Of a DNA stretch of 5,500 nucleotides, positions 1 to 4,973 are shown piece after piece; the first letter of the stretch is position 1; every line of letters begins with the position of its first letter. This stretch comes from an uncultured Enterococcus sp. Lineage in GTDB: Bacteria > Bacillota > Bacilli > Lactobacillales > Enterococcaceae. The DNA lies in contig CAMJVA010000112.1 of assembly GCA_946409145.1 (NCBI GenBank), positions 1-5,500 on the forward strand, given 5' to 3'. The notes under the pieces were generated by a model, which saw only the letters and a list, made by a program, of their open reading frames with translations, was not told the origin of the DNA and did not search any database. The translations under genes were made by a program, and so were the position numbers.

Positions 1-457
1 CCCGTTGATTTCTAGGAATTTTATCCACTTTTGTCGCCACCACAATCACCGGCAATTGGTAATACTTCAAGTATTCATACATTTGTTGATCATCTTTACT
101 AGGAGCATGACGAAAATCAACTAACAAAACAACTGCTTTCAGTAATTTTCTACCTGATAAGTATTCTTCAATCATTTTTCCCCATTTAGCTCGTTCAGAT
201 TTAGAAACTTTTGCATAACCATAACCGGGAACATCCACAAAATAAAAAGATTCTTCAATTAAGAAAAAGTTTAAAGTTTGGGTTTTTCCTGGTTTACTTG
301 AGGTTCTTGCTAAATTTTTCCGATTGATTAAGGTATTAATAAAACTAGATTTTCCCACATTAGAGCGACCTGCTAAAGCTATTTCAGCTTTTCCATCACT
401 AGGATATTGTTTCGGGGAGACAGCCGAAATCACAATTTTTGCATCATGGACTTTCAT
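1..457 (-). CDS. engB: EngB/YsxC, ribosome-assembly GTPase (C-terminus cut by window edge)
   Basis: This is a TRAFAC-class GTPase of the EngB/YsxC/YihA family, which acts in the cytoplasm in late maturation of the 50S ribosomal subunit and is essential in Bacillus subtilis. The 152 visible codons show the G domain in order: G1 P-loop GRSNVGKS at residues 30-37, the switch I region with the family stretch ARTSSKPGKTQT at 50-61 (G2 threonine), G3 DVPGYG at 75-80, and G4 TKVD at 142-145. The start MKVHDAKIVISAV matches the family N-terminus. It is preceded by AAAGGAGG eight bases upstream, so the start is secure. Family members are about 195 residues long, so roughly 40 C-terminal residues, including G5, lie beyond position 1. 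The gene follows clpX across a 181-base gap with no lon genes between them. No frameshift or missing motif is seen in the visible part. Confidence 0.96.
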   Translation of the reverse strand, partial: MKVHDAKIVISAVSPKQYPSDGKAEIALAGRSNVGKSSFINTLINRKNLARTSSKPGKTQTLNFFLIEESFYFVDVPGYGYAKVSKSERAKWGKMIEEYLSGRKLLKAVVLLVDFRHAPSKDDQQMYEYLKYYQLPVIVVATKVDKIPRNQR

Positions 458-465
458 TAATACTT

Positions 466-473
466 CCTCCTTT
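466..473 (-). promoter_or_regulatory. engB ribosome binding site
   Basis: AAAGGAGG reads on the minus strand, eight bases before the engB ATG at 457. It is a near-perfect Shine-Dalgarno match and fixes the start. Confidence 0.88.
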
Positions 474-487
474 CACTTTAAAAAAGT

Positions 488-516
488 AAAATAAGTTAGC
501 TTCTTAAAAATGAAAA
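488..516 (-). promoter_or_regulatory. weak promoter candidate for engB
   Basis: On the minus strand, TTTTCA (511-516, 4 of 6 to TTGACA) and TATTTT (488-493, 4 of 6 to TATAAT) are 17 bases apart, with a T-rich stretch upstream. The DNA is so AT-rich that such a pair could arise by chance. If it is not real, engB depends on read-through from clpX past the imperfect hairpin at 594-624. Confidence 0.3.
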
Positions 517-563
517 AAATAACAAAAAAATTATTTTCTAGAAAATCTTCTCTTCATTTTTAA
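504..563. repeat. nested inverted repeats in the clpX-engB gap
   Basis: A perfect 11-base inverted repeat, TTAAAAATGAA (504-514) and TTCATTTTTAA (553-563), encloses a perfect 14-base palindrome, ATTTTCTAGAAAAT (533-546). On the minus strand the palindrome is followed by a run of seven T. The arms are almost pure A/T, so RNA pairing would be weak. It could be a protein-binding site, a weak secondary terminator, or a composition effect. Confidence 0.5.
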
Positions 564-593
564 ACAGCTCACTAAGATTGTTTTATTAAGCAT

Positions 594-624
594 TAAAGGA
601 GCAGGATTCCTTCCTACTCCTTTA
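594..624 (-). terminator. hairpin after clpX, likely terminator or attenuator
   Basis: TAAAGGAGCAGGA (594-606) and TCCTACTCCTTTA (612-624) form a 13-pair stem around a 5-base loop. As minus-strand RNA the single mismatch becomes a G-U wobble. It begins 15 bases past the clpX stop codon. The tail on the minus strand (AATGCTTAATAAAAC) lacks a real U-run, so termination may be partial, or the stem may mainly protect the clpX mRNA 3' end. Confidence 0.55.
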
Positions 625-638
625 AGGATTCTTTTCAA

Positions 639-1889
639 TTAACTGGCTTTTTTTTCCGGATCATCTTCAACAATTAATTCAGGTTGCGCCAATTTTTCAG
701 CGGCTTCTTTGGTGATGATGACTTTTTTAATTTCCGGATGAGTTGGAATTTCAAACATCACATCAAGCATAATATCTTCAATAATAGAACGTAAACCTCT
801 AGCCCCAGTGTTTCTTTCAATAGCCTTATTCGCAATGGCTGTTAAAGCCTCTGGTTCAAACTCAAGTTTAGTATCATCTAAAGATAATAATTTTTCGTAT
901 TGTTTGACTAAAGCATTTTTCGGTTCTGTTAAAATACGAACCAAATCTTCATTGGTTAATTTTTCTAAAGCTGCCATTACTGGAAGTCGACCAATAAATT
1001 CAGGAATTAAACCAAATTTCAACAAATCTTCTGGAATAATTTGTTGCATAATGGAGTCTTCTTCATTAACTTTTTTATTGCTCGTTCCAAAGCCAATGAC
1101 TTTTTCCCCAAGACGATTTTTCACAATTCCTTCAATACCATCAAAAGCTCCACCAACAATAAATAAAATGTTGGTTGTGTCAATTTGAATAAATTCTTGA
1201 TGAGGATGTTTTCTGCCTCCTTGAGGTGGAACAGAAGCAGTCGTCCCTTCTAAAATTTTTAAAAGAGCTTGTTGCACCCCTTCACCAGAAACATCTCTTG
1301 TAATGGAGACATTTTCTGATTTTTTAGCAATTTTATCAATTTCATCAATGTAAATAATTCCTCTTTGGGCCGCTTCTACATTGTAGTCGGCTGCTTGGAG
1401 TAATTTTAGTAAGATGTTTTCTACATCTTCCCCTACATAACCTGCCTCAGTTAAACTTGTAGCATCAGCAATGGCAAAAGGTACATTTAAAGTCTTGGCC
1501 AAAGTTTGAGCAAGGAAAGTTTTTCCTGAACCAGTGGGTCCAATGAGACAAATATTACTTTTTTGTAGTTCTACACCATCCGTGTCAGTGCTCATTTGAT
1601 TAACTCGTTTATAATGGTTATAAACGGCCACAGCTAAAGCTTTTTTGGCTTGATCTTGACCAATGACGTAATCGTTTAAAACTTTTAAAATTTCTAGTGG
1701 TTTAGGCACATCGGTAAATTCACGAATAGCTTCTTCTTGAAACTCTTCGTCAATAATTTCTTTACAAAGATCAATACATTCATTACAAATATAAACACCG
1801 GGGCCAGCTACAATTTTTCGAACTTCTTCTTGGGATTTACCGCAAAAAGAACATCGAACAGTTCCATTAGTGTTATTGTCATCGTACAT
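639..1889 (-). CDS. clpX: ClpX, AAA+ ATPase subunit of ClpXP protease
   Basis: ClpX is the hexameric cytoplasmic unfoldase that recognises tagged or damaged proteins, unfolds them with ATP and threads them into ClpP. From the ATG at 1889 it has 416 residues, normal for the family. In order: a C4 zinc-binding domain (C13, C16, C35, C38), Walker A GPTGSGKT at 117-124, the pore loop GYVG at 150-153, Walker B IIYIDEIDK at 178-186, the RKH loop at 226-228, the IGF loop that docks ClpP at 265-267, the arginine finger in EFIGR (R301), and sensor 2 GARGLR (R367). All key residues are intact. A longer frame opens at a GTG at 1898, but that GTG overlaps the AAAGGGG ribosome binding site and adds three residues (MCH) not expected in the family, so the ATG is preferred. 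clpP is not in the window. No CtsR operator is seen upstream. Confidence 0.98.
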   Translation of the reverse strand: MYDDNNTNGTVRCSFCGKSQEEVRKIVAGPGVYICNECIDLCKEIIDEEFQEEAIREFTDVPKPLEILKVLNDYVIGQDQAKKALAVAVYNHYKRVNQMSTDTDGVELQKSNICLIGPTGSGKTFLAQTLAKTLNVPFAIADATSLTEAGYVGEDVENILLKLLQAADYNVEAAQRGIIYIDEIDKIAKKSENVSITRDVSGEGVQQALLKILEGTTASVPPQGGRKHPHQEFIQIDTTNILFIVGGAFDGIEGIVKNRLGEKVIGFGTSNKKVNEEDSIMQQIIPEDLLKFGLIPEFIGRLPVMAALEKLTNEDLVRILTEPKNALVKQYEKLLSLDDTKLEFEPEALTAIANKAIERNTGARGLRSIIEDIMLDVMFEIPTHPEIKKVIITKEAAEKLAQPELIVEDDPEKKAS

Positions 1890-1897
1890 GTGACACA

Positions 1898-1904
1898 CCC
1901 CTTT
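1898..1904 (-). promoter_or_regulatory. clpX ribosome binding site that decides the start
   Basis: AAAGGGG on the minus strand ends eight bases before the ATG at 1889. It overlaps the alternative GTG at 1896-1898, which therefore cannot use it. This supports the 416-residue ClpX. Confidence 0.8.
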
Positions 1905-1936
1905 TTCTTAATCGACTTATCCAAAGTCCTTTTTGT

Positions 1937-1965
1937 ATCATAGCATAAATGCTTTAAAATAAAAA
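1937..1965 (-). promoter_or_regulatory. extended -10 promoter of clpX
   Basis: On the minus strand TGCTATGAT gives an extended -10 (TATGAT at 1937-1942, 5 of 6, with TG at 1944-1945). The -35 position at 17-base spacing is TTTTTA (1960-1965), a poor match, as is common with extended -10 promoters. The predicted start near 1930 leaves a leader of about 40 bases. A dyad, AGCAT-AA-ATGCT (1942-1953), lies over the TG and the spacer next to it. Confidence 0.6.
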
Positions 1966-1991
1966 GATATCTGACTGAAAATTTAAAGGAG

Positions 1992-2042
1992 CTCTTAAAA
2001 AGAGAAAAAGGAACTGTAACAAAAAGTGTTACAGTTCCTTTT
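1992..2042 (-). terminator. tig terminator, strong 15-bp hairpin plus a small second stem
   Basis: AAAAGGAACTGTAAC (2006-2020) and GTTACAGTTCCTTTT (2028-2042) form a perfect 15-pair stem with a 7-base loop, starting 26 bases past the tig stop codon. On the minus strand the stem runs into a U-rich tail (CCTTTTTCTCTTTTT). A second 5-pair stem, CTCTT-AAA-AAGAG (1992-2004), follows directly. The + strand side also ends in TTTT, so weak bidirectional activity is possible. Confidence 0.88.
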
Positions 2043-2068
2043 AAATTACTACTAAAAATTGTTTTTAA

Positions 2069-3355
2069 TTACGCTTCTTCTTTAGCAGATTCTGTAATTA
2101 ATTCCACTGCTTTTTTCATAACAATATCATGTTTTAACATGTCAGGAGTTAGTACTTGGCGTACTTGTGCTTCATCCATGTTGTATTGTTCAGCAAGATC
2201 TTTAATTTCAGCTTCTACATCTTCTTCAGTTGCTTCTAATTTTTCTTCTTTAGAGATAGCTTCAATGACTAAGTTAGTTTTAACTCGTTCTTCAGCTTCT
2301 CCTTCAAATTGTTTGTGTAAATCTTCTTCAGTTGTACCTGTTAATTGATAGTACATTTCTGGAGCGATTCCTTGACGTTGCATGTTGCCTAAGAATTCTT
2401 CCATAGAACGGTGTACTTCTTCATGAACCATTTCATGTGGTAATTCAACAATTTCAGCATTAGCAACAGCTTGTTTAATTGCTGCTTCATCTTTAGCATC
2501 AGTGGCTTGTTGTTGTTTTTGTTCTTCTAATTCTTTGCGGTATTTTGCTTTAAGATCTGCTAAGGATTCAACTTCTTCATCAACGTCTTTAGCAAATTCA
2601 TCATCTAATTCAGGTAATTCTTTTGCTTTTACTTCGTTAATTTTTACATTGAAAATAGCATCTTGACCAGCTAAATCTTCAGCTTGGTATTCTTCAGGGA
2701 AAGTTACTTTAACTTCAACTTCTTCTCCTGCTTTATGTCCTACTAATTGATCTTCAAAACCTGGAATAAATGAACCAGAACCAAGAGCTAGAGAATAATT
2801 TTCTCCTTTTCCTCCGTCAAACGCAACGCCATCTTTGAATCCTTCAAAGTCAATAACAACAGTGTCGCCATTTTCAGCTGGTGCATCTTCTTTTAAAACA
2901 AGTTCAGCTAATTTTTCTTGTTCTTGTTTAAGACGATTGTCTACATCTTCATCCGTTACTTCTGTGTCTTGTTTAGGCACTGTTAAGTTTTTGTATTCCC
3001 CTAATTTAACTTCAGGTTTTACAATCACGTGAGCTTTAATTACCCAGTCTTGATCTTTTTCCATGGAGTCAACATCAATAGTTGGTTGCGCTACAGGTTC
3101 AATTCCTGCTTCTTCAATTGCTTGTGTATAAGCTTTTGGTAAAAGATCGTTTAAAGTATCTTCATATAAAGATTGTTCTCCATACATCCGGTTAAAGACT
3201 TGACGAGAAACTTTTCCTTTTCTAAATCCAGGAACGTTTAAGTTCTTTTTGATTTTGTTGAAAGTTTTAGTTAATGCTGGTTGAATATCTGCTTGTTCAA
3301 TGGTAAAAGTTAAAACGCCATCATTAGTGGCAGTTTTTTCCCAAGTTGCTGTCAT
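2069..3355 (-). CDS. tig: trigger factor, ribosome-associated chaperone and prolyl isomerase
   Basis: Trigger factor binds the ribosome near the peptide exit tunnel, shields emerging chains and has FKBP-type peptidyl-prolyl isomerase activity. The 428 residues match the usual family length. In order: the N-terminal ribosome-binding domain (about 1-115) with the signature GFRKGK at 43-48; the FKBP domain (about 163-243, starting GDTVVIDFEGF and including PGFEDQLVGHKAGEE); and the C-terminal helical substrate-binding domain (about 250-428), which is rich in Glu, Lys and Gln. The signature loop reads GFRKGKVSR, with serine at position 50 where Escherichia coli has proline; I recall similar forms in enterococci. 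The ATG at 3355 has GGAGGG six bases upstream. The gene is bounded by its own promoter and terminator, so it is probably monocistronic. Confidence 0.98.
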   Translation of the reverse strand: MTATWEKTATNDGVLTFTIEQADIQPALTKTFNKIKKNLNVPGFRKGKVSRQVFNRMYGEQSLYEDTLNDLLPKAYTQAIEEAGIEPVAQPTIDVDSMEKDQDWVIKAHVIVKPEVKLGEYKNLTVPKQDTEVTDEDVDNRLKQEQEKLAELVLKEDAPAENGDTVVIDFEGFKDGVAFDGGKGENYSLALGSGSFIPGFEDQLVGHKAGEEVEVKVTFPEEYQAEDLAGQDAIFNVKINEVKAKELPELDDEFAKDVDEEVESLADLKAKYRKELEEQKQQQATDAKDEAAIKQAVANAEIVELPHEMVHEEVHRSMEEFLGNMQRQGIAPEMYYQLTGTTEEDLHKQFEGEAEERVKTNLVIEAISKEEKLEATEEDVEAEIKDLAEQYNMDEAQVRQVLTPDMLKHDIVMKKAVELITESAKEEA

Positions 3356-3381
3356 TTGATTCCCTCCGTATTTTTAACTTG

Positions 3382-3403
3382 TGTAAATTACTACACATTT
3401 ACA
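3382..3403. repeat. inverted repeat in tig leader with two competing pairings
   Basis: TGTAAAT (3382-3388) and ATTTACA (3397-3403) are a perfect 7-base inverted repeat with an 8-base spacer, lying within a few bases of the predicted tig transcription start. A second perfect repeat, TGTGTA (3380-3385) and TACACA (3392-3397), uses overlapping bases, so only one of the two hairpins can form at a time. It may be a 5'-end mRNA stem or an operator. Confidence 0.5.
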
Positions 3404-3412
3404 TACTTTTAA

Positions 3413-3441
3413 ATTTTACACGATAATCAAGAAATTGTAAA
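3413..3441 (-). promoter_or_regulatory. tig promoter, sigma-A type
   Basis: On the minus strand TTTACA (3436-3441) and TAAAAT (3413-3418) each match consensus at 5 of 6 positions, with a 17-base spacer. This is the best promoter in the window. The start is expected near 3406, which gives a leader of about 50 bases ahead of the GGAGGG ribosome binding site at 3362-3367. Confidence 0.75.
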
Positions 3442-3471
3442 CTAGAGTCCGTCTTTAAAGCCCAATATTCC

Positions 3472-3504
3472 AAAAAAAATCATCTTAGAAACAGTTCTAA
3501 GATG
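3472..3504 (-). terminator. Rho-independent terminator of the TPR gene
   Basis: CATCTTAGAA (3481-3490) and TTCTAAGATG (3495-3504) form a perfect 10-pair stem with a 4-base loop. On the minus strand it is followed by A and then eight T (3479-3472). It starts 19 bases past the TPR gene stop codon, and the T-run is only on the minus-strand exit side. It separates the TPR gene from tig. Confidence 0.93.
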
Positions 3505-3523
3505 AAAAAAAGCTTTTCTTATA

Positions 3524-4483
3524 TTATTTTGCCTTAAAAACAACTAAATTTTTTCGTAATTGTTGTTGAAACTGCGAAAATTCAGCGATTTTTTCTCTTT
3601 CTTCTTCACTTAAAGTCCCTACATAAGAAGGCGCTGCCTGATAAATAAAACTTTTCACCCATAAAACAGGATCTTTAATATATTCTTTTTCAAAAGGATA
3701 CAAAAGCGCATAGTTAAGCCGGATTTCTTCTTGTAAATCAATTTCTAATAGAGAATCCACATGGCGTAATTGGGTTTCTAAAATTAAGAGTAACCGTTGA
3801 TATAAAGGAGTGTCGTTAATCGTCGAAAGGTCTTTTAAAAAAATTTCTTCCACTTTTCCGTAATACAATAACTTGATATTTTTCGGATAGTTTAAAATTG
3901 CCAACTCTTCTAACAAGAGAGATTTCACTAAATAATGCACTGACTCCTCTAGAAAAAGAATTTCAGCACACTCAAAAAAAGTATCTTGGGTAAGTTGATG
4001 ACACAAACTGGCTCTTTTTAGCTGTTCCATGGGGGGAAAGTTCACCATTTGTAAAAAATCTTCTTTTACTTGTGGTGAGTCTACATTAGTCAGTTGTTCA
4101 TAAATTAATTCTTTTTGCCGGGCAATGCGTTTAAAATTAATAAATTTTTTCAGCTCCATTCCTGAAAGCCTTAACATTTTTTCGTTAATTAATTGTTGCG
4201 CTTGAACAAAATAATGACAGTCTAATAAACATTGTAAATATAAAGAAAAATAATCACTGGTTGCAAGATACTCTTCTAAAAACTCTTCAGCATAATTTAA
4301 TGCTTCTTTAGGATAGCCCGCTTCTAATAAAGTGGAGACAAGTAAAAAATTCAGCGGAAAATCTTTTCCTAAAGTATACGCTGCTTGAAGGTAACTGGAA
4401 GCCTCTTTAAATTGTCTTTTTGATAAAGCAAGTTGTCCCAATTGAAAATAGCGTTGCCGATTTAAAGGAAATTGAATCGTCAT
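3524..4483 (-). CDS. TPR-like helical-repeat protein of unknown function upstream of tig
   Basis: The 319-residue protein has no signal peptide or membrane segment, so it is probably cytoplasmic. The first 105 residues look like about three degenerate TPR units: RYFQLGQLALSKRQFKEAS from residue 11, LVSTLLEAGYPKEALNYAEEF from 48, and FSLYLQCLLDCHYFVQAQQL from 79. The remainder is helical, rich in Leu, Glu and Lys, and shows no catalytic motif I recognise. Such repeats usually bind other proteins. B. subtilis has a TPR gene, ysoA, directly upstream of tig, so this may be its positional counterpart; I cannot show sequence homology here. The frame is open up to an ATG at 4528. The ATG at 4483 is preferred because AAGGTGGAG lies just before it, while the upstream ATG is inside a predicted extended -10 box. 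The gene has its own promoter and terminator. Confidence 0.85.
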   Translation of the reverse strand: MTIQFPLNRQRYFQLGQLALSKRQFKEASSYLQAAYTLGKDFPLNFLLVSTLLEAGYPKEALNYAEEFLEEYLATSDYFSLYLQCLLDCHYFVQAQQLINEKMLRLSGMELKKFINFKRIARQKELIYEQLTNVDSPQVKEDFLQMVNFPPMEQLKRASLCHQLTQDTFFECAEILFLEESVHYLVKSLLLEELAILNYPKNIKLLYYGKVEEIFLKDLSTINDTPLYQRLLLILETQLRHVDSLLEIDLQEEIRLNYALLYPFEKEYIKDPVLWVKSFIYQAAPSYVGTLSEEEREKIAEFSQFQQQLRKNLVVFKAK

Positions 4484-4486
4484 TGT

Positions 4487-4495
4487 CTCCACCTT
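4487..4495 (-). promoter_or_regulatory. TPR gene ribosome binding site that decides the start
   Basis: AAGGTGGAG on the minus strand lies three bases before the ATG at 4483 (five bases if AGGTGG is the pairing core). No comparable site precedes the in-frame ATGs at 4504 or 4528. Confidence 0.65.
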
Positions 4496-4518
4496 CTTTA
4501 TCATTTTTTTATAATCAA

Positions 4519-4547
4519 ATTTTAACATATCTTAAGCAAATTAGAAA
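4519..4547 (-). promoter_or_regulatory. extended -10 promoter of the TPR gene
   Basis: On the minus strand TGTTAAAAT is an extended -10 (TAAAAT at 4519-4524, 5 of 6; TG at 4526-4527). The -35 at 17-base spacing is TTTCTA (4542-4547), a weak match. The predicted start near 4512 gives a leader of about 29 bases to the ATG at 4483. The ATG at 4528 contributes its TG to this box, so it would be untranscribed from here. Confidence 0.5.
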
Positions 4548-4562
4548 AGTATTTTTTGCAAA

Positions 4563-4623
4563 AATAAAAAAGATAAGTTGAAAAATCTGTTTTAAACAAA
4601 CTTTTCAACTTATCTTTTTTATT
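4563..4623 (-). terminator. ykuJ terminator, 22-bp stem overlapping the stop codon
   Basis: The arms 4563-4584 and 4602-4623 pair perfectly over 22 bases, with core GATAAGTTGAAAA against TTTTCAACTTATC and a 17-base loop. On the minus strand the stem ends in ATCTTTTTTATTTTT, giving the U-run. The upstream arm contains the TAA stop codon (4619-4621) and part of the last sense codon, so the terminator begins inside the coding region. The + strand side also ends in T6, so it could work in both directions. Confidence 0.92.
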
Positions 4624-4849
4624 CGTTGATTAAATCGTAAATTTCCATAGCCACAAGGTCAATATTGTCAAATTGATAACTGCTTTGGCTAGCACCTTCA
4701 GTTAATTCAAAGGTTTGTGTGCTGCTGTCATAAGCAACAGTACATTTTTCTACCCCTTCTTTTTCAAAGCGTCGAACTTGAATTTCCTTATCTTGTGCTT
4801 CAATCATCGCTTCCAAACGTTTGATGATTGCCACTAATTGTGAATGCAT
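4619..4849 (-). CDS. ykuJ: YkuJ-like small conserved protein (DUF1797 family)
   Basis: This is a 76-residue acidic protein with no membrane segment and no known function. It resembles B. subtilis YkuJ (about 79 residues): the start MHSQLVAIIKRLEAM aligns with MSQLMGIITRL, the middle has the VAYDSSTQTFEL pattern, and the end QFDNIDLVAMEIYDLI aligns with FDNIDMVSIEIFELL. These are comparisons from memory. The fold expected for the family is a small alpha/beta domain: an N-terminal helix, strands and a C-terminal helix. The frame is open to an ATG at 4876, which would add MYEFKGAKA. The ATG at 4849 is preferred because AAGGGGG stands eight bases before it, it matches the YkuJ length, and the predicted transcript starts only about six bases before 4876. 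A terminator overlaps its stop codon, so it is likely transcribed alone. Confidence 0.85.
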   Translation of the reverse strand: MHSQLVAIIKRLEAMIEAQDKEIQVRRFEKEGVEKCTVAYDSSTQTFELTEGASQSSYQFDNIDLVAMEIYDLINE

Positions 4850-4857
4850 GGCTTTTG

Positions 4858-4864
4858 CCCCCTT
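4858..4864 (-). promoter_or_regulatory. ykuJ ribosome binding site that decides the start
   Basis: AAGGGGG on the minus strand ends eight bases before the ATG at 4849. The ATG at 4876 has no such site at a suitable distance. Confidence 0.75.
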
Positions 4865-4888
4865 AAATTCATACAAAACTTCTTGTTT

Positions 4889-4917
4889 ATTGTATCAAAG
4901 TTGCGTCTTATTTGCAG
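4889..4917 (-). promoter_or_regulatory. extended -10 promoter of ykuJ
   Basis: On the minus strand TGATACAAT is an extended -10 (TACAAT at 4889-4894, 5 of 6; TG at 4896-4897). The -35 at 17-base spacing is CTGCAA (4912-4917), a weak match. The expected start near 4882 gives a leader of about 33 bases. Confidence 0.55.
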
Positions 4918-4922
4918 TAAAA

Positions 4923-4962
4923 ATTATTTAAGATTAGAAAAAAATTTTTTTTAAGAAATAAT
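4923..4962 (-). terminator. AT-only hairpin after the oxidoreductase gene, weak terminator candidate
   Basis: A7 (4938-4944) is followed directly by T8 (4945-4952), inside an outer inverted repeat ATTATTT (4923-4929) and AAATAAT (4956-4962). As minus-strand RNA this gives an A-rich arm, a U-rich arm and a possible outer clamp. There are no G-C pairs in either stem, so it is weak. It is the only terminator-like structure between the oxidoreductase stop codon and the ykuJ promoter. Confidence 0.3.
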
Positions 4963-4973
4963 GAGCGTTCATT

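Noticed and set aside
808..1188. 126-codon open frame on the + strand inside clpX
   Set aside because: It lies wholly antisense to intact clpX, has a composition expected from the opposite strand, and has no recognised domain.
1737..1943. 68-codon + strand frame across the clpX start
   Set aside because: It is antisense to the ClpX zinc-finger region and runs into the clpX leader; no family match was seen.
1890..1970. CtsR heat-shock operator upstream of clpX
   Set aside because: No tandem GGTCAAA heptads were found. GGACTTTGG at 1921-1929 (minus strand) is only a superficial resemblance.
2139..2348. 69-codon + strand frame, serine-rich, inside tig
   Set aside because: Serine-rich low-complexity sequence is the expected reverse reading of the Glu/Ala-rich trigger factor C-terminus.
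2835..3032. 65-codon + strand frame inside tig
   Set aside because: It is a serine-rich shadow of the FKBP and linker region of tig with no independent support.
3356..3470. CIRCE or catabolite (cre) operator near tig
   Set aside because: No TTAGCACTC/GAGTGCTAA repeat and no TGWAAGCGYTWWCA-type site is present.
4938..4952. A7T8 tract as an origin or bent-DNA element
   Set aside because: It has no DnaA boxes or phased tracts nearby. A weak terminator or compositional run explains it better.
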